Of a stretch of 64,000 nt of DNA, positions 1 through 14,234 are shown piece by piece (the stretch's first letter is position 1; the number at the start of each line of letters is the position of its first letter). The position numbers and the translations under genes were made by a program. The DNA lies in assembly GCA_047967505.1 (NCBI GenBank), contig CM106541.1; one strand, given 5' to 3'. The notes under the pieces were generated by a model, which saw only the letters and a list, made by a program, of their open reading frames with translations, was not told where the DNA came from and did no database searches. Origin of the DNA: Dipteris shenzhenensis. Lineage: Eukaryota; Polypodiophyta; Polypodiopsida; Gleicheniales.

Positions 1-2030
1 GACTATCAATCTTGAGTCTTCAAAATATTTATCGTGCAAGTGAAAATTTATAAAGTGACAACTCTACCAACACCTCAGGAGTGCACACCCAGGTGAGTTT
101 ACTCTCTCACTTAAGAGAGGGCCAATGCAAAGTGAAAGGGGTACACAACCTAGATCAACTAGCTGCTAAGAGAACAGCATTAGCTATGTTAGTGTCCAAT
201 GAAACAAAAGTGAAATGGCTTGGATGCACAATTTCAAAGATGTTGTCAATCTAAAGGACCAATGTGGCTCCAATGATTGGCCAGAGAATGGAAGTAATGT
301 AGCTCCCATTCTGATGTGAGGAGTCTGCAAGCATCAACAAAATGAAAGAAGAAAGTCATTGCTAAGTGACATTATTCTACCACAACAACATGAGAGTCTC
401 CAAGACATCTACAAAAAAGGGACGGGATGCAAACAGTTTGATGAGCACATCATAGCATGCTTGACACAATGTAGGTTGGTAAATGTCATTTGCAATAAGC
501 TAGATTGTCTTGGAGATCATGTGATTATCCTAAACTAGCCTGATGGTTGAAATTTTCTTTGTATTAGTTTTATTGTTGAATTTCCACCATATAAGGAATT
601 CACATTTTTTATGTGGCAAAAGGAATTCATATTTTAAAAAAGAGAAAATATATGTGTAATGTTCTAAATCCGGACTGGATGGAATCCTAGACATGCCAAG
701 TGAATGTCCTAGACTAGCCCTGTGGTTGGAATAGAATTGAGTTGTAAACAAAACAACATAAGATCTATAACCAAAAGCCTCATGATTTGGGATATCTCTA
801 AACTTCTTTTCAATGTCCAGACACAAATGCTATTTCTTTCATGCGTTACATATGTTTTGTAGTTTTTTCAAGGAATTGAAAAGACTGTGAAACATATCCA
901 ACATATGAAAGAAAATAGCATCATCAGAGAGACTTTAGACATATACAATTCTTGAAAGACAATCGATTCTTGAAAGAGAATCAACATAAAGGAGAATATA
1001 AGAAGAAATGCTCAGCCTAATTGTACACATGTTACTACACCCAAGCCATATGTATGCATACTTCGCATATTTTGGCATAATGTGTTTGCTTCGCATAGGC
1101 CAAAGTCAATATCGTCCTTGAGGGGTCTCCTTTAGGGGCAAGGGCCATATTGATAAGCCATATAGGCAAGGGCCATATTGACAAGGCATATGTGTCCTGG
1201 TGGCATCATTCACCTACCAAAAATAAGCAACAATATATTTCACATGCTCTATGAAAAATATACTTTAATTGACATTCTTTGTGTGCCTGAAAGTCTATTT
1301 CTAGCCACTAAGTTAAGGTGATAGTCCTAAACTAGCCTGGTGATTTCTTATGCGCTATGTTTTGTTATATTGTAACGAATGTTCTTTGCTTTTCCAATCA
1401 TCTCTATGGTTGAAACCACTTTTTTTTTCAATAGTTTGATTTATGTTCTTAATGTGTCCATCGGGCATGTTCAAAACTAGCTCGCTAGTTAAACTAGCCT
1501 GGTGGTTCGAACAACATGTTGTTATAATTTAATTAATAGTAGTTAAATGTTTTTTAATAGTTTAATTTATGTTAATAGGTGCCAAGACCCCATGGTTGAA
1601 TCAGCCAGATGGTTGGAAAAACATGTTCTTAGAGTTTAATTACTAGCTTAATTTATGTTTAATTAATAGTGTAATTGAGAGCCCTAACCTTTCAATCAAT
1701 CAAAGGATCTGCATTATAAGCCCTGGTATGTTAAGAAACTCAAAGACAAGATTGTGTGTTATTTGCAAAACACATATAGACTTTGACCTATGTGGAAAGC
1801 TTTGAATGACTTGATATGCAGTCATATTGGAGCATTGCTTCATGGACATAAATGCCCATGTATCGCACATGAATTCTCGATTTGCAGCCACCTAGATTCT
1901 TGTCATGCAAGGGAGACTAAGTTTGGTAGCCTAAGGTCTATATTGCCATATTACCCAATTAGTTCTGAGCGACATTTGTCCCTTTGGATCTATCATTGGT
2001 ATACACGTTCACACATTTGACACCAGCTCA
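1..2030. other. Intergenic, no gene recognised; spaced short motif
   Basis: No coding region could be supported. The only structure seen is a short motif, CTAAACTAGCCTGRTGGTT and variants, near 529, 708, 1326, 1491 and (weaker) 1601. A short direct repeat (GGCAAGGGCCATATTGA) occurs near 1135 and 1167. The rest is AT-rich and unremarkable. Confidence 0.5.
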
Positions 2031-3735
2031 ATCTCTTGGCATTTAGCAGTTCAGCACATTAGTCTGACACTTGGTAGAGTGATCGTCCTTGGATTCAAGA
2101 TTGTTGCATTCATCTTGGACACACATATGCCATCCATGTACAATCATACTTATTGACTATTTTTGGCATTGGTTCCTACATAGATCCATCAACCTTCTAT
2201 AGCCTCTTGGCTAAGCCCGACACACTTTTGTCATCATTGTATTGTAGGCTTGATCCTTGGCACACAATTGTTTTTCCATCACATGACTTGGTTCACAGAT
2301 TGACATTCTTAGTGGTAAGCCCCCATTGGAAACTCAAGCACAAGACCCCAATGGCAGCTTTCATATAGTGCTATCATGGATAGACACTCTTGTTGATACA
2401 TAGGTAAGCCTCTTGCAAAAAGCACCAAACCGCATCTAGCATGAAGTTATTTAGATCACATAGTTGATGATACATGAGTCATGACTTTGGATGAGATCCA
2501 TTAGTGAAAAGAGAACCTACTTTGACCATTCATTGCCATAGAGTATGTACTAGTTTATGATGTAGACTCAAGCATCATTGGTCTTAAGAGATCAGATGCA
2601 GATTTACCACATGTTAGCATGGATCAGACTTCATGTTCTTATCATCCACATTTGACGGTTAGCTCTTAGCATGGGTCACATTTCGGTAAGCCCTCAGCTC
2701 AAGGCACGCTCTCATTCACATCAACAAAGTCTGGTTCTAGTGATGTATAGCCATCACATTCATCATGTATCCGACTCCATCTACTATTACACCAGATATG
2801 CTGATTAACAACAGAAGTGATCATGCAGATTTACAGTAGGCAAGTCCTCAATATGTGGCACTCACATCTTCTGCACCATGCAATGATACATGCCACAGTG
2901 CATTCAACTCCTTAGATGATTCCATTCTAGCATCCATCACTAATGCTTTAACCTCTGACATGGAGAACATATCTTTTAACGTAGTTTTCATCAGTGATAC
3001 ACATTAGCAGTTCAGTCTTCATGACATTCCAACAATCATGTTGCATTGTATCATGCTTGGATCCAATTATTACTACCTCCGATCAGCAGATCATTTCTCA
3101 GCATGAGGATATTTATGCATCATTGCAGCCCTGCCCCAATGTAATGGACATCATCAAGTTTAGCCATGGCGCAACCGGACGAACCTCAGTGTTTTAGCAT
3201 GCACTTATTATACATTCCTTACTTGATGCAGATTAGTGGTTGGATCCAAGACTTTAGATCAGTCCCTACATCAGCATGTGGTACCTCATATGCCTCAGGG
3301 ACATCTAATATTTTCTTAGTTGTATTTAAGGCTTTTAGGCCTTTATACCATCAACTCCACCTTGAGTCTATGACATATGCTACATCCCATGCCGATAGAT
3401 GTTTAGCCATGCACAAAATAGATAGCATTTAGCTCATGACAGTTGAGTACCTTGTTGATTTTATGGGCCTTTTCTTCAGTAGAGTAGTGTATCATACTGG
3501 TAGCTTTGGATCTAGCTTTTATGCAACCCTTGGATCACTCTGTCCACACCGACCATGCGGTGTTCTTCAATATTGTAACATTTGATAGAGATTATATTTC
3601 TACTGCAGCATACCTCACATATTGTAGTCAGCTCTATTGGGTTGGCGACACTCTTATATGTCATAACCTACTAGTTGCATCTTCACAGCTACACCGACTA
3701 GCTTCATATAGGGATGCCTCTTCTACAGAGTAGTT
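2030..3735 (+). repeat. Dispersed non-coding repeat, copy A
   Basis: This stretch is recognisably similar, with many substitutions and small indels, to 27,950-29,530 in the same orientation. Matching blocks include CAGCATGAGGATATTT (about 3098 and 28,964), a shared segment reading TTGATGCAGATT (about 3223 and 29,080), and the GGCGACACTCTT/GGTGACACTCTT block (about 3644 and 29,491). No protein family is recognisable in any frame. It is followed by a polypurine tract and an LTR-like sequence, so it is probably the internal part of a non-coding LTR element. That interpretation is inference. Confidence 0.6.
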
Positions 3736-3920
3736 GCACACTCCACGATGACTCATGACATGTTCAGCTTTGACATGATCGATATGCAGCCATATGCACT
3801 ATTCTTTATGCAATCTTTTGATTGACTAGTATTTGACCCAAGTGGACTTCTTATTTTTTGGATTTCCTTCCTCGTCCCTTATGGGTTTTACTCCCAAAGG
3901 TGAAGTGACCCACAACTTAT

Positions 3921-4222
3921 TAGGGGGGAAATGCATGTTATGTGTAGGATCACATAAGTTGTACTCATTGTACAAGCTTCTGCTATGTGGTCATCACTAT
4001 GCTCACATGTGCACATACTATGATTCTTTTCAGTTTTGGATGCTATCATATGGTCCAAAATGAAATCCATAGAAAGATCTTGTATGTGCACCCTCTACTT
4101 ACCCTGTGCAATTTAATAGGGGTGCACCATCTAGATAGGGCATTATGGGCAAACCCTAACCCTAAGGGGTTCTCATGTATATATGTATGATTTTTGTCAA
4201 TACAACATAGTGTACAGGTAGC

Positions 4223-4274
<52 letters not shown>

Positions 4275-4320
4275 TCTCTCCCTCTCTCTATCTATCTATC
4301 TCTCTCTCTGAGTGATGCAG
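3921..4320 (+). mobile_element. LTR fragment with polypurine tract, CCCTAA motif and CT tract
   Basis: A purine run (AGGGGGGAAATG, from about 3922) is followed by TG at 3932, as expected at the start of a 3' LTR. From about 4117 the sequence matches LTR-like copies at 5218-5441 and 25,955-26,113: CACCATCTAGATAGGGC, a run of CCCTAA units, GGGGTTCTCATGTA, then ACAACATAGTGTACA. A long CT tract (4223-4309) sits where the copy at 26.1 kb has only a short pyrimidine stretch. The outer boundaries are approximate. Confidence 0.5.
4223..4309. repeat. (CT)n microsatellite inside LTR fragment
   Basis: Nearly uninterrupted CT dinucleotides with a few TTT, CCC and TCTA interruptions. Open frames through it are only repetitive Leu-Ser strings and are not genes. 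Confidence 0.9.
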
Positions 4321-5206
<886 letters not shown>

Positions 5207-5217
5207 CACTGTATCAA

Positions 5218-5379
5218 GGATGGTGTAAATTGCACCATCTAGATAGGGCATTAGGGGCAAACCGTAACCCTAACCCTAACCCTAATCATAATCCTAACCC
5301 TAACCCTAAGGGATTCTCATGTACATATTCATGATTATTGTCAATACAACATAGTGTACAACTAGCTATATCATGTGCA

Positions 5380-5433
<54 letters not shown>

Positions 5434-5441
5434 CCCCCACT
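5218..5441 (+). mobile_element. LTR fragment with expanded CCCTAA array
   Basis: Begins with the inverted repeat GATGGTG/CACCATC around TAAATTG, then CTAGATAGGGC. It carries about eight CCCTAA-type units (5263-5310), then GGGATTCTCATGTACA, ACAACATAGTGTACA, and CACTCC followed by a CT tract (5382-5430) and eight C. It is the same family as 4117-4320 and 25,955-26,113, but with more CCCTAA units. No primer-binding site is visible directly downstream. Confidence 0.55.
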
Positions 5442-5444
5442 TTA

Positions 5445-6370
5445 AGAATAACATCTAATAAACGATATCATATCATGGAGTGGAATGAGTTTTTAGGTGA
5501 CCTAATATTGTGTAGAACACCAAATTCAACTCTTATTTCTAGTGTTCATTATGCTACAATTATGCTAGCTTCAAGATATAAGGGTTAATTGACATCATAG
5601 GAACCTTCAAACATTTAATGTATACTTATAGAGTTCCTCTAATCATGAATGAATGGTACTCATAAAAAAAGTTATGTGTAGAATACTTATATATGGGATA
5701 ATTCAAAACTACAAAAGTGAGATTTAATGTGCAACCTGTTTTGATAGTTGAGATTAAGAGTACTTACTCTCTTTTATTTATAGCCTCTATTGTGATGTGG
5801 TGACTTTTACCTATGATAGGACTTTATTATTGTTAATATATGACACTTTGTGAATATTATGTGTAGTGTATAAAGATGCATGTTTATGAAATGTGACTTA
5901 AAATGCAACCCACTAGGCTAACACTCTTGTCAATTGCTAAGTCAATCTTGCCAATCGTATATTTTAACAAGTTTTCTCACTCTTACATGTTTGATATACT
6001 TATAAAAACTTTGTAAAAAATGCTATTTCCAAGGATCCTACACAAAGTTTCAAATTTGAGTTTTTCCTTGTTGAAAAACTATGTTACCATAGATTTGTGA
6101 GAATTTTGTAATCACATGTAATGGTTTTTTATGCTCCTTATATTTTTAAGAAGTAGTCACATGAGTCTACTTTAAGCTCGAGAGAGGGAATTGTGAGAAA
6201 AAACATCTACATCAAGTTGTGATTTTTTTGCCAAAACATCAAAAGGACACTTTTATGTCCTACTATGTCACCAAACTAGCACTAAGAGATAGAGAAAGGG
6301 CTACCATATAGTCACTATAGGCACCCTTCATCATGGTTTCTACCAGTTGGGTATACATGAAAGCAACATC
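5445..6370. other. AT-rich intergenic, nothing recognised
   Basis: No recognisable protein similarity in six frames. It may contain the eroded 5' part (LTR, gag) of the Copia remnant that follows, but no motif supports that. Confidence 0.35.
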
Positions 6371-9330
6371 TGCAACAATGATTACATCTATTATGCAAGA
6401 TGAAGAATTATGACATGTTAGATTTGGCCACATGAGTTATAGAATTTATAGAAATACAATGTGTTTTCAAATATGCCTTCATTGGCAACCCCTCCAAAAC
6501 ATGTTTGAAAAGAAACACTCCAATTGGGCTCAATCTAAGATTGTTTGGATTGTATTGGCCTTTGATGGAAATATATTTGTCACCCAGTATGGAAAAGATG
6601 CATAGAAATTCCTTTCCAAGGAATGGATTTGTTTGGACAGTTAGAAAATTATAGCTTATACACACTGATGAGTGTTCTCCCATGAGGACACCATCCTCGA
6701 AAAAGTATTTGTATTTTGCGACCTTTATAGACGACTCTTCCAGATCTACTTGGGTCTGTCGACAAGCTGGATGTATTTATGTGTTTTTAATAGTTTGTCG
6801 CCATGGTTGAAAACTGAATACGTTGCAAGTGTAGACATTAAGAATAGATGGATGGGTCGAGTACATGTTACATGTCTCTATGTCATGTTTGTAGAAAAAG
6901 GCAATTATTGACTATGTTAAATGCCTCTGTGTTATATTCATTGGAAAAAGGCATTACCTACTAGTGTATACTGCCATGCACCCCTTAGCAAAAAGGTGTT
7001 GGTAAGACAAAAAATAGATCTTTAATGGAGATGGCTAAGTGTATGGTCAAGGGCAGAAGGCTACCTCATAGATTTTAGATGGGAGTCATTATGTGTGCTA
7101 CACATGTTTTGAACAAATGGCCAACCAAAGCCTTAAAAACCATTACACCTTTGAGGCTTGGCATGATAGGAAACCCATTACCTGATGATGTTTGGTTTCA
7201 TAGCATATATTATATCCTTGAAATGCATGGTTGTTGGAAATTATAGTGAAAGGAAAGGATACTATCTCTACAAACTTTATACAGAGGATTCCTGTAAGTA
7301 GATATGGTATTTCCTCGAAATTTATATTTTAGCCCATGACTGAGTTAGTGAGACAATTTATTGTAGGCTCATAAGAAGTGTTTGGTTTCTATAAATAGAG
7401 ATATGGTATTGTCTAAAAAATTAGATTTTAGCCCATGACTAAGACAGTAAAACAACTTGTCATAGATTCAAAAAAAGTATTTTCAAAAGTTGCTCCCATT
7501 GCCATAGTAAAAAATAGTCTATAGGGGTTGCTCCCACTACTAGTAAATGGTAGTTCATTGGCAAGCAAAAATTCAGCAATTATAACTTGCACAATAGGAT
7601 TTGGATGCTCCATAACATGGTAAGGAACAACCCAAAACTCATGAGGTTGTGGAGGACAATTATCAAAGTAGAGAGGGCTACTATACAAGAAGTAAAACAA
7701 TCCCTAGATGGTTGAAATAGACTACACGATAGCAAAATATTGGCTCCTCTTCCAAGTAGGAAACAGGCTGATTTACGAAGTTCTCAAAGAGCTCAATATG
7801 CTAATATAGCTTGCTCAATGTGCTAATATAGCTTGCTTGAGCATATTTTGTGATGCAAATGAACCTAAGAGCTTTGAGGTTGTGAGAGAGAGAGAGAGAA
7901 TTTGATAAGAGCCATGCTGGATGAATTGGATTCAAAATTCATAAGAACAACACATGGAATGTGGCTTGAGGTGTCTAGAGGCAAGAAGTCTATTGGCACA
8001 AAATGGGTCTACAAGGTGAAATGGAAATTTGATGGTATCGTTGATGGGTACAAGGCAAGGTTTATTGCCAAAGGCTATTCTTAGCAAAAGCGAATAGATT
8101 ATAATGAAACCTTTGTCCCCACTTTTCTGGGATGACAACTTGTAGGTGTATTGTTTCATTTCCTATTCATTATGTGTGGAAATTACATCTATTGGACATA
8201 AAAATAACTTTTTTGAATAAGGGACTTGTAGGAGGAAGTCTATGTAAGTCAACCCATTGTATTTAGCCTAGATAAGAAGGTAAAGTGTGTATGTTTTGTA
8301 AGGCATTGTATGGTCCTCTTATGGTCTCAAACAAGCTCCACAAGCTTAGTATGAGACAATACACACTTATTTGACAACCAAGGTTTGAAAATTAGTCCAA
8401 CTAAAAGTACCCTGTATGTCAAGAGAGTTATGTGGATTATTTGCAAGTCACAGACATGAATGGCAACAAGATTTCGAAATTAATAATGATCTTGAAGCCT
8501 CATTTGAGATGTCAAATTTGGGGCTATTGCATTATTACTTGGAACTCAAATTATATAGTTAAAAGAGGGCATTGTCACTGAAATAGTCCAAGTATAGACA
8601 TGGGTTATTACATGGTTTTGGAACGTAGAATTGTAAGCCAATTTCAACTAGGATTCAACTTGGGCTTAAGTATTCATGTGTAACAATAGTGAACGTTTGG
8701 ATGCCACTCTTTATAGTAAGATTGTTGGGTACCTGATTAACCTATGCAACACACATCTTGACATTCAGTACAAGGTGTTACAAGTAAGTAAATATATGGC
8801 ATTTTTACATACTTGTACGACACACAGCATCTTAGATTGTTTTATGCCAGGGGTGACTTTCAATTCCATGCATTTATGAATTCAAATTAGGATGGTGACT
8901 ATGATAGCAAATAGACCACCATCGGGGTGCATTTCTTTCTTAGTAGCCTATGAATATCTTGGGTGAGCAAGAAACACCCCTTGTAGATCTCTTCATGTGA
9001 AGATAAGGAAACCTTTACAACTATAAGTGAGTGTATATGGCTCAAGAGATTGATGGCAGATCGTCATGGGTTTATGCAAAAACCTACTCCTATTCTCACT
9101 AGTAGTCAAATGCTGTTGTAGTAGCATGGAATTCTATGTTTCATGCATTCACAAAACACATAGAGGTACATTATCATCATGTCAAATAGAGAGTGCATGC
9201 AGAGAGATCAACTTGATCAATTTTCCTACACACCAATATCTAGTACAACTTTTCAACAATGCACTACCTAGAGAAAAGTTTGAAGCTTTTTGCAAATATT
9301 TAAGCCCACTAGCTTTTAGTGATTGATTTA
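6370..9330 (+). pseudogene. Decayed Copia (Ty1) pol: integrase, RT, RNase H
   Basis: Broken-frame similarity to Copia pol, in the family's order. The GAG-pre-integrase motif GHMSYRIYRN is near 6430. The integrase core reads YTDECSPM and then FATFIDDSSRSTWV (about 6660-6770). The integrase C-terminal part has RSLMEMAKCMVKGR, NKWPTKAL and TPFEAWHDRKP (about 7015-7180). RT begins with KSIGTKWVYKVKWKFDG and YKARFIAKGY (7985-8080). The RNase H side has DATLYSKIVGYLINLCNT (8700-8755) and FHAFTKHIEVHYHHVK, then NALPREKFEAFCKYL (9130-9305). Stops and frameshifts are frequent and the RT palm is largely unreadable, so it is non-functional and old. Confidence 0.8.
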
Positions 9331-9367
9331 TTTGTTTGTACATGCTTACATTACCTATATAGGGGGT

Positions 9368-9580
9368 TTGTTAGAGTATCAGTATTGTGGTGTGAACCTA
9401 CCATCGGGGCACTTTACCCTCTAGCTAGGAGGTTCTTTGCGCCAGTAGGGCTAGTACTGGGATTAGATTACCTATGTAGAGGATGTATATCTTCATTTTG
9501 GTCTTTCTCTTTGTAACACACACTCATGCAATATTTATTGTTTCTGTGTATTCTATATTCACTCTCTCAAACAATAAGGC
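9368..9580 (+). mobile_element. Probable 3' LTR of the decayed Copia
   Basis: Immediately after the RNase H end there is a purine run (AGGGGG) and then TGTTAGAGTATC, a typical Copia LTR start. The sequence continues to about 9580, ending near CTCTCAAACA. No second copy was found upstream, so the boundaries are uncertain. Confidence 0.4.
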
Positions 9581-9599
9581 CATGCTAACATAAATCAAT

Positions 9600-12200
9600 G
9601 ACTTGAGGTTAGTGTGATTGAAGAGGCTATGTGCTTCTTCTTCTTCTTGAAAAAAAAAAAACACAGGAATAGGAGAGAAAAAAAAACACAAGAATAGGTT
9701 TTTTCTTTGTGGCTTCTTTATTACGTCATCATCAATGTCATTACTATTGAAACAATAGGAGGTTGATGAACAAAATGGCATCTAAAGCTCAAGAACTTGC
9801 CTTTGAGGGGAATGGGACGAATTTGGACCTTCGCCTATGCTTTAATAATTTGTGCTTTCCTTAAAAAGCATTAGGATGGGTACATACTAATATCTTTTTT
9901 CTAAGCATAGTACATTATATCATTTATGTGATGGAAAAAGAGAAAGAACTATTTTGTATTAATATCAAGAGAAAAATCCTTCTAAAAGTAGCATTGTTGT
10001 ATAATTTAAGTTCATATCTAAGTGAAATATTATCCACTCATGTGCCTAAAAATTTAACTGACATATATCAATGAATTTGTTCTCTTTCTATTGAAAATTT
10101 CACTTTGACCAATTTAGATAATTTGTAGAGATAACATGGTAAACCCTTTAAGTAAACCAATTTACATTTAAGTAAACCGATTTATAAAATTATATACACA
10201 AATTAAAACTATTCATGACAACAATATAGATTAATAAGCATTTCTAAATAGTCTTAACATCAAGATTGAAAGTTTTTGCTTATTATGGGCATATCATAGA
10301 GACACACCTTACGCAATGTAGTTGCCAATATGCATGTGAGGTGACCTCGAGGTGACATCAAAGTTAACTTCAAAATATGTTAAATAAAATCTATTTGTGT
10401 AATGTTAACATGATACATATCTTTTTTTCCTTACTAAAGTTCACAACTATATGCATTTTAGTATTAACTATACTGACAAAATCACAGTTTAAAGTGCATG
10501 TTGTGGCCGAAAATGAATAAAAGTCATTCTGTCAATTGATGTCCGATATTATTGTAGTTGTTAAAATGATGCCACCTTGCATTTATGGATGTATTTATAG
10601 AAGGCATGCTTACTTTGATATAAAAATTTGGTAAAGCACCTAGCTTTACATAGCTTGTCTTTTTTGTTTCACATTATTGATAGGATATAATACTATTTTA
10701 CCTTTTTTGTTCAAATTTTATTAGAAAAGATGTAAATTCTATCAAAATTTTAAAATTTTACCATAGGATTTTCAAATATTGGTGAAATTTTTATGGTTTT
10801 TATAAATTGAGGCACAAAAACTTTCACAACTAATATTAACGTTTAACTTCTTAACAAAACTAACACAAAAAATGATAGATGCTTACATAGAAATCATGCC
10901 TCAGTTCACAAGAAAAAAGATAAAGACAAAGAGAAAAGCCCAATTCATGACTTATGCTCGATGTCTAACATGATTAAAACAATGTAATGCTAGGGCTTGT
11001 CACTTGTCTTCTTCTTTTAGTTATTATTTAATAAAATGAATTCATGACTATGACACAACTTGATATCATTTCAATTAAACATATAATACTTATCATTTCA
11101 TGAACCTTGACCATGTTTAAATGTAGACTTTGCTTTATAGTGTTCTTGGTTTTAGATTTGATTATTTTACCAAAAGTAGTTTTGGAAACAAACCTTTTGG
11201 AATAAGAAAAAGCATAAGGGTGCTAATGGACTTGTGATTGATGCAGCTATCTTTTGAATGTTTTGAATCTATTTGCAAATAGCTATCATCATGATGATTT
11301 CCTTTATCTTTCCTTTTTGTTTGCCTTTTGGTGTTGAGGTTTTCTTTTGAGTTTTCATATCTTCCTCTCATATCTTATCATTCCTCCTCCCTTGACTCAA
11401 TTGCCAACATCTACTGCATTATAGTTTATTGCCATTGCAATGAAAAGGAAACTTGAGGTATTTGATTTTTGATTGTTCTCCTCACGTGTGATCAACGGCG
11501 TGTGATACTAAGCAATTTGGACCAAGTTTACATCGACCTTTGTTTAGGAAATAAATCAACCTAAATTAGGATCAAGGGCAATTTTGATATTTGGATGTGT
11601 TGTCGATTCACAGAAACAGCAAGGAATATATGAAGAAACGTCACTTTGATCAAGATTTTACATGCCATCTAGTTGAGGCATCTCTTATTTGCAATTGGAA
11701 ATCCTATGGTCCTCTATACAAACTATAGCAAGAGTGTAGCTTTTGGTTCCAAGGCAAGAAGAGCAATCTGATTCCAAAGGTGAGGTAAACATTGCAATTG
11801 ACATTCAAGATTATTGAGACATTTCAACTAGTTAGAAGGCAATGTGGTAGACTTTGGGTACTAAGGCAACTTCAAAATGAAAATGTATCACTTTAGCAAA
11901 GGATAGATCTATACATAAGATTTTATAGCACCTTTGGTTACATCATGGAAAGAATGACCATGACTTTGGTGAAGTTTAAGCCTAAAATCACAAACATGGA
12001 GAAAGCACATTGAAATTTTAGAAATGAGGCGAGTAAATGTGAATGCTATGTGTGACTTTAGCTATGAACTATGCAAATTCAAAATCAGATCCCACATTTT
12101 TAGCACTAAGTTTCAAGTTCTTCAATTGATCACTCTGCAAGTACAAGGCTTTGAGTGTGTCTCTTTATGCAAGTATAATGCTTTGAGTGTTCCTCTTAGT
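9600..12200. other. AT-rich intergenic, nothing recognised
   Basis: Very AT-rich, no open frame with family similarity and no obvious repeat structure. The short A-run region near 9650 is unremarkable. Confidence 0.45.
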
Positions 12201-12421
12201 AATTTGATTGAGCATTCCACAAGTATCTGAGAATAAGGGAGAGGGGTAGTGTTACTGCACACAAGAGAGAATATCTATAATATAAATCAATTAAAATTTT
12301 GAAAAGTATCCATACAAGATAAGGTTAGGGTTAGGTCTCAATGCCTTAGCATACTAACTCAGCCCACTCACTAACCTATGTACATCTCATGAGAAGTAAT
12401 ACTAGCTTATTCTGACAATTT
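12200..12421 (-). mobile_element. Possible 3' LTR of the minus-strand Copia remnant
   Basis: Read on the minus strand, a short purine run (AAAGGGAAAT) is followed by TGTCAGAATAAGC at 12,421, in the position expected for a 3' LTR beyond the RNase H end. It contains two CCTAACC units near 12,325. No second LTR copy was found. Confidence 0.3.
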
Positions 12422-14082
12422 CCCTTTAGTTCAAGGTCTCATGTTTATGACACACAAAGACTTTATCTGAATCTTGAAATTTTTCTCTTGGCAATTCCTT
12501 GATGGATAGGTCCACCTAGTTTTCTTTAGAGGAATAGTGGAAGGGTTGAATTTCTTCCTCATCACTTTGATGTGATAGGCAATATTGATATACTTTGTCT
12601 TCTCGTGATCTTTTGGATTCTTGCTATAGCAATTGTGTGCATGTTACCACAAAATATTGTAGTTGGAGTACAACAAGTGCACCTAGAAGCCTTCCCAAAC
12701 ATATTGCTATTAAATCAATATATTTTGATTTCGATGTCAACCAAGCAAGTGTACTACTTCTTGCTTGACCATACTATGCAATGTTGATTGAGAAAGAATA
12801 TAAAGCTACTTGTTTTTTCCTCCACCTCAATGTACATTACAAAATCCAACTAGGTGTGGTTTTTTATCTAGACACTTTAGATATGATAGTTGATGCTCTA
12901 TTGTACATTTGAGGTACTTGAAGGTATTTTTACTACTTTCCAATGATGCTCACATGGGTTTTCCATAAATTGGTTGACTAAAACTATTGAATAATCGATA
13001 TCCCACATCATATAAAACTTTGCCAATATAATGTAACATCTTGGAACTACTCACGGTCAATCTTAAAAGTATCCTTTGTGACAGATTTTTTTGACTTTAC
13101 GTATGCATCAATCTTGCTATAGCGAGCTCTTAGAGCTTCTTTTGAACCATGAAGTACTTTCTTTATTTCGCATACCATATGCTCTTTTCCTTCTACCTCA
13201 AAACTTGGTGGCTTTGCATGTATACTTCTTTCTAAAGATCTCCATTGGGGAAAAAAGATTGGCATCCATTTTGATGGATACATAACTCTAGAGTGCATGC
13301 AACTAGTAGTAGCAATTTGACTATCCTCATTTGGATCGCTTGTAAAAAATATTATTACAATTTACTTTTTGTTAAGGGTAAAATTTGCAACCAATTTGGC
13401 CTTGCATATTTCTATCATTCCAGTTGCACTAAGTTTGACTTTGTAAATCCGTTTGCAACCAACTATGTTTTTGTTTGGAAGTTTACAACTTGCTTTTCAT
13501 AATGCCTTCATATTCTTCCTCTATTGCTTGAATCCAATGATTGGATTTGGTCTCTTCTTTGAAAGGAATTGGCTCATTGTTGACATGTGTTGACATTTGT
13601 TACTAAGCAACATAGACCTTGCTGTTAGGCTTCTTATCCTTGACAATGTCTTGTGCTTCTTCCTTAGTTATCCCACCTAGCTAGGTTGAGGTTTTAATTT
13701 TGATGTACGACGATCAACTTTTTGAAGTTTCCTTAGAGAGCTTGATGACTCTAATGTTTTAGATTGTTGCTTAGTACATCTAATGTTGCTTGATCTTGAT
13801 GCATCTCCTTTATTGCTCGTATCTGTGCTATTTCTTTTATTTGATTTAACTTAAAATTCTCTTGATCTACTAGATCATGACCGTGATCGTGACCTATACT
13901 TTCCTTTGGCATTTCCTAAAAAATAACATCCCAATTGTAGAACATGTTGGTTGTTATTAGATTGTGTCATTTGTATGGTTTCTTCTCTTTTGTTTATCTA
14001 ACAAGCATACATTTCTCACCCTTTGATGCAAACTTGGTCCTTTTGTCCTTTTGGATATGAGCATAGGGTATTGAACAAAATA

Positions 14083-14205
14083 CTAAAAAATGTCTCATTG
14101 TTGGCTTGTCTCTTGTCCATTTTTTTATAATGTCATACTTTGATTGCATTGGTTGGTGAAATACTAAAAATGGTCTCATTGTTGGCTTGTCTGTTGCCCA
14201 TGCCT
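14083..14205 (-). repeat. 81-bp tandem duplication in Copia integrase
   Basis: ATACTAAAAAATGTCTCATT near 14,078 recurs as ATACTAAAAATGGTCTCATT near 14,161, each followed by GTTGGCTTGTCT. The offset is about 81 bp, so the duplication keeps frame and repeats the residues KPTMR(P/H)FLVF. Confidence 0.6.
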
Positions 14206-14234
14206 TTTCAAGTGTCACATCTTTGACTAGTTGC

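Noticed and set aside
5260-5310. Relic chromosome end or telomere fusion
   Set aside because: The CCCTAA units sit inside a repeated LTR-family sequence seen at three places, so they belong to the LTR and are not of telomeric origin.
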